Below, in pieces: positions 32,230 to 39,614 of a stretch of 43,316 nucleotides of DNA. The translations under genes were made by a program, and so were the position numbers. This stretch comes from Gemmatimonadota bacterium. GTDB taxonomy: Bacteria > Gemmatimonadota > Gemmatimonadetes > Gemmatimonadales > Gemmatimonadaceae. The stretch is from contig VHBP01000018.1 of NCBI GenBank assembly GCA_016871915.1, positions 1-43,316 of the forward strand, read 5' to 3'. Under the pieces are notes generated by a model that saw nothing but the letters and a program-made list of their open reading frames with translations, had not been told where the DNA came from and did not search any database. Numbering within the stretch: position 1 is the stretch's first letter; the number at the start of each line of letters is the position of its first letter.

Positions 32230-33531
32230 ATGTTCCAAGAGCTGTCCGAGAAGCTGGAAGCCACCTTCGCCAAGTTGCGGGGGCGCGGCGTCCTGACCGA
32301 AGCCGATATCAAGGAAGGGCTCCGCGAGGTTCGCCGAGTTCTGCTTGAGGCCGACGTCAGCTTCCAACTCACGCGTGAGTTCCTCGAGCGGGTCGAGCAG
32401 CGCGCCGTCGGGGTCGCACAGGTCAAGAGCATCCAGCCGGCGCAGCAGCTGGTGAAGATCGTCTACGACGAACTCACCCTGATGCTCGGCGAGCGGAAGG
32501 AAGGGCTCCGGATGTCGACCCTCCCGCCGACCGTCGTCCTGATGGTCGGGTTACAGGGGTCAGGGAAGACGACCACTGCGGCCAAGTTGGCGCGGCGGTT
32601 GAAGGGGGAGGGACGGCCGACGCGCCTCGTGGCGGCGGACGTCTATCGCCCGGCGGCGATCGATCAGCTCGAAACCTTGGGGCGCGACCTCGAGGTCCCG
32701 GTCTACGCCGATCGCTCCACCTCCGATGTGGTCCGCATCGCGCGGGCCGGCGTGGAGGAGGCGCGGAAGGGGCGGGATCGCGTGGTCATCATCGACACCG
32801 CGGGCCGCCTGCAGATCGACGAGTCGATGATGGACGAGCTACGCCGCGTGAAGGAGGCGGTGCAGCCCGATGAGATCCTCCTCGTGGCCGACGGGATGAC
32901 GGGGCAGGATGCGGTGAAGATCGCGCAGGGGTTCAACGACGCGTTGGGCGTCACCGGCGTGGTCCTCACCAAGATGGACGGCGACGCGCGCGGTGGTGCG
33001 GCGCTCTCGATCTACGGGGTCACCAAGAAGCCGATCAAGTACATCGGCGTGGGGGAGAAGCCCGACGCGCTCGAGGAGTTCCATCCCGACCGCATGGCGG
33101 GGCGGATCCTGCAGCAGGGCGACGTCCTCACGCTGGTGGAGAAGGCGCAGGCCACGTTCGATGCCGACGAGGCCAAGCGACTCGAGAAGAAGGTGCGCAA
33201 GGAGGGGATGGACCTGCAGGACTTCCTCGGCGCGATGAAGCAGATGCAGAAGCTGGGGTCGATGCAGAACATCCTGCGGATGATCCCGGGTGTGAACAGC
33301 AAGATGGTGCAGCAGGCGAGTCAGGCTGACCCGCGGCGGATCAAGCACGCCGAGGCGATCGTCCTCTCGATGACGATGGCGGAGCGGCGGGACCCCTCGC
33401 TGCTCAACGGCTCGCGCCGTGCGCGGGTCGCGAAGGGCGCGGGGCGGCCGGTGAGCGAGGTGAATCGCCTGCTGGAGCAGTTCCGCGAGATGCAGAAGAT
33501 GATGAAGCGGATGGCTGGCGCCCGGCGCTAG
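32230..33531 (+). CDS. ffh: Signal recognition particle protein Ffh
   Basis: GTPase subunit of SRP that binds signal sequences and 4.5S RNA; 433 residues. The N domain begins [18 protein letters not shown]. The G domain has [18 protein letters not shown] (G1), [24 protein letters not shown] and [14 protein letters not shown]. The M domain is methionine-rich ([19 protein letters not shown], ending [10 protein letters not shown]). I chose the ATG at 32230 because it gives the normal N-terminus and because the promoter -10 overlaps the earlier ATG at 32215; AAGG precedes it. It heads the conserved ffh-rpsP-rimM-trmD-rplS-rnhB cluster. The 4.5S RNA gene is not in the window. Confidence 0.98.
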   Translation: MFQELSEKLEATFAKLRGRGVLTEADIKEGLREVRRVLLEADVSFQLTREFLERVEQRAVGVAQVKSIQPAQQLVKIVYDELTLMLGERKEGLRMSTLPPTVVLMVGLQGSGKTTTAAKLARRLKGEGRPTRLVAADVYRPAAIDQLETLGRDLEVPVYADRSTSDVVRIARAGVEEARKGRDRVVIIDTAGRLQIDESMMDELRRVKEAVQPDEILLVADGMTGQDAVKIAQGFNDALGVTGVVLTKMDGDARGGAALSIYGVTKKPIKYIGVGEKPDALEEFHPDRMAGRILQQGDVLTLVEKAQATFDADEAKRLEKKVRKEGMDLQDFLGAMKQMQKLGSMQNILRMIPGVNSKMVQQASQADPRRIKHAEAIVLSMTMAERRDPSLLNGSRRARVAKGAGRPVSEVNRLLEQFREMQKMMKRMAGARR

Positions 33532-33625
33532 CCCTTCGTGGCAGGACCCGAGTGCGGCCCGGGAGTTCCGGGTGCGCGATGAGCTCGGCGCAGGACCACA
33601 CCACCCGATCCTGGAGGATCATCGC

Positions 33626-33931
33626 ATGGCCGTTCGTATCCGTCTCCGTCGTCAGGGCCGCACCAAGTCGCCGACCTACCGCATCATCGTCGCCGACAGC
33701 CGGTCGCCCCGTGACGGCAAGTTCATCGAGATCCTCGGGCAGTACGCCCCCCGCTCGGGTGAGCAGGCGCTCCAGCTCAAGGCCGATCGCGCCAACTACT
33801 GGCTCGACAACGGCGCGCAGCCGTCGGACACCGTCCGCTCGCTCCTCCGCAAGGCGGGGGTGCTCAAGGCGCGGCACGAGGCGCGCCTTGCCTCGAAGCT
33901 CGCCGCGTCGGCGGTGCCGGTGAAGGCCTAA
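33626..33931 (+). CDS. rpsP: 30S ribosomal protein S16
   Basis: Small-subunit protein of 101 residues. The start [38 protein letters not shown] is the S16 signature and [20 protein letters not shown] its C-terminal portion. The ATG at 33626 has a strong ribosome-binding site (GGAGG, about 9 bases upstream). It lies 94 bases after ffh and 5 bases before rimM, which assists assembly of the same subunit. Confidence 0.98.
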   Translation: MAVRIRLRRQGRTKSPTYRIIVADSRSPRDGKFIEILGQYAPRSGEQALQLKADRANYWLDNGAQPSDTVRSLLRKAGVLKARHEARLASKLAASAVPVKA

Positions 33932-33936
33932 CGCCG

Positions 33937-34488
33937 ATGACGCTCCCCGACTGCGCGAGTGTCGCGCGGGTCCGCCGGCCGCATGGCGTGCGGGGAGAGA
34001 TCGCGATCGAGGCGTTGACTGACGAGCCGGAGGCGATCCTCGCCTCCGGTCGTCGGCTTTTTCAGGGGACGCCGGACGGGGCCCTCTGGCTCGATCCGCG
34101 CACGCGTCAGCCGCGCGAGCTGCATGTGACGAAGCTTCGTCCGGTGCATGATGGGTGGCTCCTCACCGTCGCGGAGATCGCCGACCGCACCGAGGCCGAG
34201 AAGTGGAACGGCCGGTTCTTGCTCGTCCCGGTGGAGGAGCTCTCCGAGCCCGATGCGGGCGAGGTCTTCACGCATGAGCTGATCGGGATGATGCTTGTCG
34301 ATGCGGTGACCGGCGCCGAGGTCGGCGAGGTGACCGAGGTCTTTGAGCTCCCCCAAGGGTTGCTGCTCGAGTTCCGCGGCGCACAGGGGACGCACTCGGT
34401 CCCGTTCGTCGAGGAGTTCGTCGACGAGGTGGATCGAGAGGGTCGGCGCATCACCGTGCGGCTTCCTGACGGGTTGTTGGAGCTCTGA
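33937..34488 (+). CDS. rimM: 16S rRNA-processing protein RimM
   Basis: Assembly factor for the 30S head that binds S19; 183 residues. The N-terminal RimM domain starts ARVRRPHGVRGEIAIEALTDEPE. A PRC-barrel domain (about 95-175) contains FTHELIGMMLVDAVTGAEVGEVTEVFELPQG and ends with the basic segment before the stop. The stop and the trmD start share TGATG, so translation is coupled. Position between rpsP and trmD is the canonical order. Confidence 0.97.
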   Translation: MTLPDCASVARVRRPHGVRGEIAIEALTDEPEAILASGRRLFQGTPDGALWLDPRTRQPRELHVTKLRPVHDGWLLTVAEIADRTEAEKWNGRFLLVPVEELSEPDAGEVFTHELIGMMLVDAVTGAEVGEVTEVFELPQGLLLEFRGAQGTHSVPFVEEFVDEVDREGRRITVRLPDGLLEL

Positions 34489-35141
34489 TGCTCACGATCA
34501 ACCTGATCTCGATCTTTCCCGACTTCTTCGCCGGGCCGTTGGGGTTGAGCATCCCCAAGCGGGCGGCGGAGGCGGGATTGGTGCAGTACCGGTGCATCGA
34601 CCTGCGCGACTTCGCGCACGACAAGCATCGGACGGTCGATGATGCCCCATTCGGTGGCGGGCCGGGGATGGTCATGAAGCCGGCGCCGTTCTTCGAGGCG
34701 GTGGAGTCGGTGGGGGCCACAGCGCCGATCGTGCTCCTCTCCCCCCGCGGGAAGGTCTTCCAGCATGGCGACGCCGAGCGCTTCGCGGCGGGGACCGAGC
34801 TGACCCTGCTGTGCGGGCATTACAAGGACGTCGATCAGCGAGTGGCCGACCATCTGGCGACCGAGGAGATCTCCCTGGGGGACTTCGTCTTGAGCGGGGG
34901 GGAACCGGCGGCGCTGGCGATCGTCGATGCCGTGGTCCGACTCCTCCCCGGGGCGATGAGCGACATCGAGAGCGCCCGGACGGACTCATTTTTCGGACGC
35001 GGGATCTCCGCCCCCTCCTACACGAGGCCCGCGGAGTACCGAGGGTTCGGGGTCCCGGAGGTCCTGCTGAGCGGGAACCACGCGGCGATCGAGAAGTGGC
35101 GGGAGGAAGAGGGGGTCCGGCGGACCCAGGAGCGGGGGTAG
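34488..35141 (+). CDS. trmD: tRNA (guanine-37-N1)-methyltransferase TrmD
   Basis: SPOUT-class SAM methyltransferase modifying G37 next to the anticodon to prevent frameshifting; 217 residues, slightly shorter than the usual 240-250 because the C-terminal tail ends early (REEEGVRRTQERG). The knot region is clear: LISIFPDFFAGPLGLSI, DDAPFGGGPGMVMKP, LLCGHYKDVDQRV, EEISLGDFVLSGGEPAAL and GRGISAPSYTRPAEYRGFGVPEVLLSGNH. The Asp in GDFVLSGGE and Arg in the final motif are catalytic in the family. It overlaps rimM (TGATG) and is followed by a spacer of 141 bases with a heptad repeat and a promoter before rplS. Confidence 0.97.
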   Translation: MLTINLISIFPDFFAGPLGLSIPKRAAEAGLVQYRCIDLRDFAHDKHRTVDDAPFGGGPGMVMKPAPFFEAVESVGATAPIVLLSPRGKVFQHGDAERFAAGTELTLLCGHYKDVDQRVADHLATEEISLGDFVLSGGEPAALAIVDAVVRLLPGAMSDIESARTDSFFGRGISAPSYTRPAEYRGFGVPEVLLSGNHAAIEKWREEEGVRRTQERG

Positions 35142-35159
35142 GTCGAGTCCTGAGCACCC

Positions 35160-35194
35160 GCTTTCAGCCTTAGGCCTCCAGCTTTCAGCCTTTG
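35160..35194 (+). repeat. Five-unit heptanucleotide repeat between trmD and rplS
   Basis: Five contiguous 7-base units: GCTTTCA, GCCTTAG, GCCTCCA, GCTTTCA, GCCTTTG. Units share GCYTYNR-like form, and the period is exactly 7. It is unlike the surrounding sequence and lies directly upstream of the rplS promoter. Confidence 0.75.
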
Positions 35195-35200
35195 CCCCCG

Positions 35201-35229
35201 TTGCGCAACCCGTGACGCCGCAGTACCTT
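35201..35229 (+). promoter_or_regulatory. Candidate rplS promoter
   Basis: TTGCGC (35201-35206), a 17-base spacer and TACCTT (35224-35229) fit a housekeeping promoter 54 bases upstream of the rplS start, giving a leader of about 45 bases. It would allow L19 expression independent of ffh-trmD. Confidence 0.5.
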
Positions 35230-35282
35230 ACGAGGCTTAGCACTGCCACCTCAGCGGGCCGCTTTTGCGCCCGGAGTCCCAT

Positions 35283-35660
35283 ATGCACGCGTTCACCGAG
35301 ACCGAGAAGGATTATCTGAAGACCGTCCCCGCGTTCCGCGCAGGCGACACGCTCCGCGTGAACGTCCGCGTCAAGGAAGGGGAGAAGGAGCGTCTGCAGG
35401 CCTTTGAGGGCGTCTGCATCGCCCGTCGCGGCAACGGCGTCGGGGCCTCCTTCACCGTCCGGAAGATCTCGAACGGCGTCGGTGTCGAGCGCATCTTCCC
35501 GCTCCACTCCCCGATGCTCGCCGACATCAAGGTCGTGCGTCGTGGCCGTGTCCGTCGCGCGAAGCTCTTCTACCTTCGCAACGTGACCGGCAAGGCCGCG
35601 CGTATCGCCGAGAAGAAGGTCCGCGTGCAGGTCCCCGCGACGGGGTCGGCCGAGGGCTGA
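35283..35660 (+). CDS. rplS: 50S ribosomal protein L19
   Basis: Large-subunit protein at the subunit interface; 125 residues. Typical segments are [56 protein letters not shown] and [25 protein letters not shown]. The ATG at 35283 is chosen for length and N-terminus; it is preceded by CGGAG at a suitable distance. rnhB starts 6 bases after its stop. Confidence 0.98.
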   Translation: MHAFTETEKDYLKTVPAFRAGDTLRVNVRVKEGEKERLQAFEGVCIARRGNGVGASFTVRKISNGVGVERIFPLHSPMLADIKVVRRGRVRRAKLFYLRNVTGKAARIAEKKVRVQVPATGSAEG

Positions 35661-35666
35661 GTCGCG

Positions 35667-36290
35667 ATGGCCGGCGGGTGGAGCGCGCTCGAGCGTTCGC
35701 TCCGCACCGCGGGTGCCTCGCACATCGCAGGCGTGGATGAAGTCGGACGGGGCCCCTTGGCGGGCCCCGTCGTCGTTTGTGCGGTGATCATGCCCGCCGA
35801 TCGGCGCGCGATCGCCGGCGTGACCGATTCCAAGCAGCTCAAGGCCGCGGAGCGCGAGCGGTTGGCGGCGCAGATCCACGCGGAGGCGGTGGCGGTGGTG
35901 CTCGCCGCGGCCTCGGTGGCGGAGATCGCCCGCTGGAACATCTATCAGGCCACGGCCCGGGCGATGGCCCGGGCGATCGCACGGCTCGCGGTGCGCCCGG
36001 ATGAGGTACTCGTCGACGGGAAGCCGATCAAGACGTTGGGGGTCCCGCATCACGCGGTGGTCGGCGGCGACGCGACCTGCTACACCATCGGGTGTGCGAG
36101 CATCGTGGCGAAGGTGGTGCGTGACCGGTTGATGCAGCGGTTGGCGGCGCGGCATCCGGGGTATGGGTGGGATTCCAATGCCGGCTATGGGACCCCCGCG
36201 CACATCGCGGGGCTTCGGGAGCGTGGACTCACGGCGCACCATCGGGTCGCCTTCTGCCGGACGGCGCTCGGCGGACAGCTCGAGCTCTAG
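35667..36290 (+). CDS. rnhB: Ribonuclease HII
   Basis: Removes ribonucleotides from DNA and degrades RNA in RNA-DNA hybrids; 207 residues. Catalytic acidic residues are visible in AGVDEVGRGPLAGPVV (Asp-Glu pair), DSKQLKAAERERLAAQI and VDGKPIKTLG, with SIVAKVVRDRLMQRLAARHPGYGWDSNAGYGT as the C-terminal signature. It follows rplS as in many genomes and ends the translation-linked cluster. A heptad-repeat inverted array lies just downstream. Confidence 0.97.
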   Translation: MAGGWSALERSLRTAGASHIAGVDEVGRGPLAGPVVVCAVIMPADRRAIAGVTDSKQLKAAERERLAAQIHAEAVAVVLAAASVAEIARWNIYQATARAMARAIARLAVRPDEVLVDGKPIKTLGVPHHAVVGGDATCYTIGCASIVAKVVRDRLMQRLAARHPGYGWDSNAGYGTPAHIAGLRERGLTAHHRVAFCRTALGGQLEL

Positions 36291-36303
36291 GCTAATTTCA
36301 GGG

Positions 36304-36366
36304 GGTAGGTGACAGGTGCCAGGGGTCAGGTACCTGCACCCTGGTCCCTAGTCCCTGATCCCTGCC
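36304..36366. repeat. 63-bp inverted array of heptanucleotides
   Basis: Nine contiguous 7-base units fill the rnhB-permease spacer. Left half: GGTAGGT, GACAGGT, GCCAGGG, GTCAGGT. Right half: ACCTGCA, CCCTGGT, CCCTAGT, CCCTGAT, CCCTGCC. The left units are reverse complements of the MCCTGNN type of the right half, so the array is a long imperfect palindrome centred on GGTACC (36330-36335 region). It can fold into a hairpin and might serve as a terminator or protein-binding element. Confidence 0.8.
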
Positions 36367-36369
36367 TCC

Positions 36370-37863
36370 ATGCACTCTGATCTCGCGTTGGCGAGCACGA
36401 CTGACCCCATCTCGCAGGCCCTCGTCGGCGGGCTCCTCGTCGCGATGTTCGTCGCCTTGGCGCTCGAGAAGGCGCATCGCGTCCTCGTGGTGATGGGGGC
36501 GGTCGCCCTGATGTGGGGGATCAGCTACGCCACGCCCTATCGGTTGTTGACCTTCGAGGCCACCGCCCAGGCGCTCGACGTGAATGTGCTCCTCCTCCTC
36601 GCCGCCATGATGGCGTTGGTCGGTGTGCTCAAGGAGACAGGGGTCTTCGGGTGGGCGGTGGAGCGGATCCTCGAGCGGTTCGGGGGGCGGCCCGCGCGGG
36701 CGATGGTCCTCCTCTGGTGGTTCACCGGGATCGCCTCCGCCTTCCTCGATAACGTGACGACGGTGGTCTTCGTGACGCCGGTCGTCCTCGCCGCGTCGCG
36801 GCGCGTGGGTGCGCCGTCACTGCTCGTGATCCTCCCGGTGATCATGGCGGCGAACATCGGTGGGACGGCGACGTTGATCGGCGATCCGCCGAACATCATG
36901 ATCGGGTCGGGGGCAGGGCTCACCTTCCTGCAGTTCCTCGAGGAGCTCACCATCCCCGTGCTCATCATGATGTGCGGGTTGCATTGGTGGGGGGCACGCC
37001 GGCTGCGTGCCGCGATGGGTAGGCAGGCAGATCTTCCCGCGGCGGCAGATGAGCCGGGGTATGGCCCGCGCATCACCGACCCGCTCCTCCTGAAGTGGCT
37101 CGGCGGGATCAGCGCCTTCGTGCTCGTCGGGTTCGTCACGCACGGGATCACGCACATGCCGGCGGCGGTCCCTGCGGTGATCGGCGCGACGGCGGCGCTT
37201 CTGGTGCAGGATGTGCTCTATCTGCGGACCGCGCATCCCACGCACGAGGAGCGGCGCCACGGGATCCTCCACATCATCGAGCGCGAGATCGAGTGGCCCA
37301 CGCTCGTCTTCTTCGCCTTCCTCTTCATCCTCGTCGGTGCCGCGGTGGCCACGGGGTTGATCGACACCCTCGCCTCGCTCCTGCAGCAGGGGATCATGGC
37401 GGGGCGCGATGCCTTCGGCCTGGGTGAGGCGGGGACGTTGATCTTTGCCGCGCTCCTCGTGGCCTGGGTCGCCGCGCTCCTCTCTGCGGTGATGGACAAC
37501 ATCCCCTTCGTCGCGGTGAGCATCCCGATCATCAAGGCGCTCACGTTGGAGCTCCCGGGCGACGCGACGGTCCTCTGGTGGGCGCTCTCCCTCGGCGCCT
37601 GTCTCGGCGGGAATGGCACCCCGATCGGCGCGTCGGCGAATGTCACCACCCTTGGGATGGCGGAGAAGCAGGGAATCCGTGTCACCTTCGGTGAATTCAC
37701 CACCGTCGGCGCGCGCGTGGGAGTCTTCACGCTGCTCGTGTCGAGCGCCTTCCTCGTCGGGTTCGTCCTGTTGGGCGCCGATCGGGTGGCGGAGGTGGGG
37801 GCGGTGGTGCTCGCGCTCGTCGCGGCGGCGTTGTGGCGCTACGAGTCGCGCGCGAATGGGTGA
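36370..37863 (+). CDS. SLC13/ArsB/NhaD-type (ion transporter superfamily) permease
   Basis: Inner-membrane secondary transporter of 497 residues with about twelve hydrophobic segments arranged as two repeats. Features are VTPVVLAASRRVGAPSLLVILPVIMAANIGGTATLIGDPPNIMIGSGAGL in the first half and ALSLGACLGGNGTPIGASANVTTLGMAEKQG in the second, the two substrate-loop motifs of the superfamily. The close match of GGTATLIGDPPNIM favours the NhaD/ArsB branch over dicarboxylate carriers, so Na+/H+ antiport or metalloid or anion export are all possible. It starts 4 bases after the heptad array and appears monocistronic. The substrate cannot be assigned from sequence. Confidence 0.88.
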   Translation: MHSDLALASTTDPISQALVGGLLVAMFVALALEKAHRVLVVMGAVALMWGISYATPYRLLTFEATAQALDVNVLLLLAAMMALVGVLKETGVFGWAVERILERFGGRPARAMVLLWWFTGIASAFLDNVTTVVFVTPVVLAASRRVGAPSLLVILPVIMAANIGGTATLIGDPPNIMIGSGAGLTFLQFLEELTIPVLIMMCGLHWWGARRLRAAMGRQADLPAAADEPGYGPRITDPLLLKWLGGISAFVLVGFVTHGITHMPAAVPAVIGATAALLVQDVLYLRTAHPTHEERRHGILHIIEREIEWPTLVFFAFLFILVGAAVATGLIDTLASLLQQGIMAGRDAFGLGEAGTLIFAALLVAWVAALLSAVMDNIPFVAVSIPIIKALTLELPGDATVLWWALSLGACLGGNGTPIGASANVTTLGMAEKQGIRVTFGEFTTVGARVGVFTLLVSSAFLVGFVLLGADRVAEVGAVVLALVAAALWRYESRANG

Positions 37864-37903
37864 GTGCGGCGTCCTCGGCGCGCGGTGTGTCGCGCGCCGA
37901 GCC

Positions 37904-38959
37904 TCACCGCGCCACCGGCCCCACGATCGCCCACGTCGCGGGATCCTCGCTCCCGAGCAGCCAGACCGAGTAGCCGCGCAGCTTGTGGCGGCGCACCAAC
38001 TGCAACTTCTCCTTGAAGGCGCGCGCGTCCTCGATCCAGGCATGCTCGTACACCCCGTGGCGCTCCCACATCCCGACGAGCGCCCGCTGCACCGGATCCC
38101 AGCGGGGCACCCCACCGGCGGCGCGCATGATCCCCATCACCGTGGGATAATCGATATCGACCCCACGCGACCGTGAGCCCGAGCGCTCGTCGTAGTCGGT
38201 GAACCAGTAATCCGAGTAGGCGGGGATCCCGAGCGAGAGCTTCTCGGGTGGCACCCCCTGCGCGAGCACGTAGCGGAGCGAGGCCTCCATCCAGGGATAG
38301 CCCGCGACCGGTCCAGGCGTCGTGCCCCCGGTGTGCTGCGCGTAGGTCATGTACGAGAGGAAGTCGAGCACCTCGGCGAGCGCCTTGTAGTCGTACGCGG
38401 CGCGCCAGTAATCCGACATGTAGTGGTGATAGGGCAGCGCCCCGCGCACGTCGTCTGGGCGCGGGACCACGGCGGCCGAGAGCCGGCAACCGGCGGCGTG
38501 TACCGAGTCGGCGGCCTCGCGCGCGAAGGTGGTGAAGGCGTCGCGGTCGCTCACATGTAGGTTCTCGAGGTCGAGCTGGATCCCGTCGGCCTGAAGCTCG
38601 CGGCAGAGGACGGCCATGCTGCGCGCCGAGTGGGTGCGCGCGGTGCGGTCGGTGACGATGTGGTGGAGGATCCCGAGATCGAAGCCGGGGTTCATCACGA
38701 GGGGCATGAGCCGCACCCCATGTTGTTTCGCGATGGTGATGATCCGTGGGTCGATCCCGCCGCGGATGGTCCCACTGCTATCGATGCTATGGGCCTGCGG
38801 GGCGATGATGGTGATGCGGGAGGCGTTGGCGGCAAAGCTCTGGATGCCGGCCGAGTCGTTCCGGATGTACCAGATGGCCTCGGCGGCGGGTTGGGCGCGG
38901 GCCGTCGCGGGGAGGGCGGTCAGGACCAGGAGGGCGAGGCGGCGCAGGGGGAGGGGCAT
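37904..38959 (-). CDS. Secreted GH18-like glycosidase-fold protein
   Basis: A 351-residue exported protein with a signal peptide (MPLPLRRLALLVLTALPATARAQ). It has the TIM-barrel pattern of family 18 proteins related to the YaaH/chitinase-like group: SRITIIAPQAHSIDSSG, LMPLVMN, then the active-site strand ADGIQLDLENL near residues 134-144, FLSYMTYAQHTGG, LGIPAYSDYWF, and the closing RGYSVWLLGSEDP. The GH18 motif is DxxDxDxE; here it reads DGIQLDLE, so the proton-donor Glu and the last Asp are kept but one Asp is replaced by Gln. Activity on peptidoglycan or N-acetyl sugars is plausible but uncertain. It is convergent with the permease and divergent from the tRNA. Confidence 0.85.
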   Translation of the reverse strand: MPLPLRRLALLVLTALPATARAQPAAEAIWYIRNDSAGIQSFAANASRITIIAPQAHSIDSSGTIRGGIDPRIITIAKQHGVRLMPLVMNPGFDLGILHHIVTDRTARTHSARSMAVLCRELQADGIQLDLENLHVSDRDAFTTFAREAADSVHAAGCRLSAAVVPRPDDVRGALPYHHYMSDYWRAAYDYKALAEVLDFLSYMTYAQHTGGTTPGPVAGYPWMEASLRYVLAQGVPPEKLSLGIPAYSDYWFTDYDERSGSRSRGVDIDYPTVMGIMRAAGGVPRWDPVQRALVGMWERHGVYEHAWIEDARAFKEKLQLVRRHKLRGYSVWLLGSEDPATWAIVGPVAR

Positions 38960-38994
38960 CGGGGCGGAGGCGTGAGAGAGGGGGGACGACCCAT

Positions 38995-39001
38995 TATCTT
39001 C
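38995..39001 (+). promoter_or_regulatory. TATCTTC element upstream of tRNA-Lys
   Basis: TATCTTC lies 26 bases before the mature tRNA 5' end, a suitable place for a -10 box. It fits the same TAnnTT(T)C pattern seen before other genes here. No clear -35 was found. Confidence 0.4.
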
Positions 39002-39027
39002 CGTGAGGATCGCCCGCAGGGCAATCC

Positions 39028-39100
39028 GACCCGGTAGCTCAGCCGGTAGAGCAGCGGCCTTTTAAGCCGTAGGTCGTGGGTTCGAGCCCCACCCGGGTCA
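39028..39100 (+). tRNA. trnK: tRNA-Lys (anticodon UUU)
   Basis: A 73-base cloverleaf with a 7-bp acceptor stem (GACCCGG / CCGGGTC), a D arm with AGCTCAGCCGGTAGAGC, an anticodon arm with CGGCC-TTTTAAG loop (anticodon TTT) and a T arm GTGGG-TTCGAGC-CCCAC. The discriminator base is A and CCA is not encoded. A His-rich protein gene starts 3 bases after it. Confidence 0.96.
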
Positions 39101-39102
39101 TC

Positions 39103-39513
39103 ATGGTTCGGCACCGCCTGCATCCACTCGGCACCCTCCTCGCCGTGGTCGCGCTCCTCGTGGCGCCGCTGCGGTCGACCGTGGCGTGCGATATGGCGCC
39201 CGAGGCTCACACGTCACATGAGGCGCAGGCGCATCACGAGGCACTCGCTTCAGTGACGGAGGCCGTCGATCATTCGGCGCATGCTGGCCATGAGATGGTC
39301 GCGGCCGTCGAACCCGAGGCGCCGGCGCAGGATCTCCCCGCATCGGTCCCTATGCCTTGTGATGACTGGGCGAGCTGCGCGATGATCGCGCTCCCTCAGG
39401 TGGCGCTGGTGCGCCCCGTGCCATCGATCCCTGCCAACGCACCACGGATCACGCTCGCCTCGGCGCCTGACGCGCCGGCGCTCACGGTCGAGCCGCCCCC
39501 TCCGCGCGGCTGA
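39103..39513 (+). CDS. Small secreted His/Met-rich protein
   Basis: A 136-residue protein with an N-terminal signal or anchor (MVRHRLHPLGTLLAVVALLVAPLRSTVAC, cleavage near 28). The mature part starts with a cluster of metal-ligand residues: DMAPEAHTSHEAQAHHEAL and DHSAHAGHEMVAAVEP, about nine His within 50 residues, then Cys-rich PCDDWASCAM. This suggests a periplasmic metal-binding (copper or similar) role, although I do not recognise a family. The ATG lies 3 bases after tRNA-Lys, so its leader is the tRNA transcript. The next gene ends in a His-rich tail, so the two may act together on the same metal. Confidence 0.7.
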   Translation: MVRHRLHPLGTLLAVVALLVAPLRSTVACDMAPEAHTSHEAQAHHEALASVTEAVDHSAHAGHEMVAAVEPEAPAQDLPASVPMPCDDWASCAMIALPQVALVRPVPSIPANAPRITLASAPDAPALTVEPPPPRG

Positions 39514-39614
39514 GTCGTCCTGCGGCGTTCGGTCGCCGCCCCGCACGATCTGACGTCACGAGGTCATCGCGCATCAGGTGCGGTGTGCCTTCGTGGCCCC
39601 TCCGGACGATTCCC

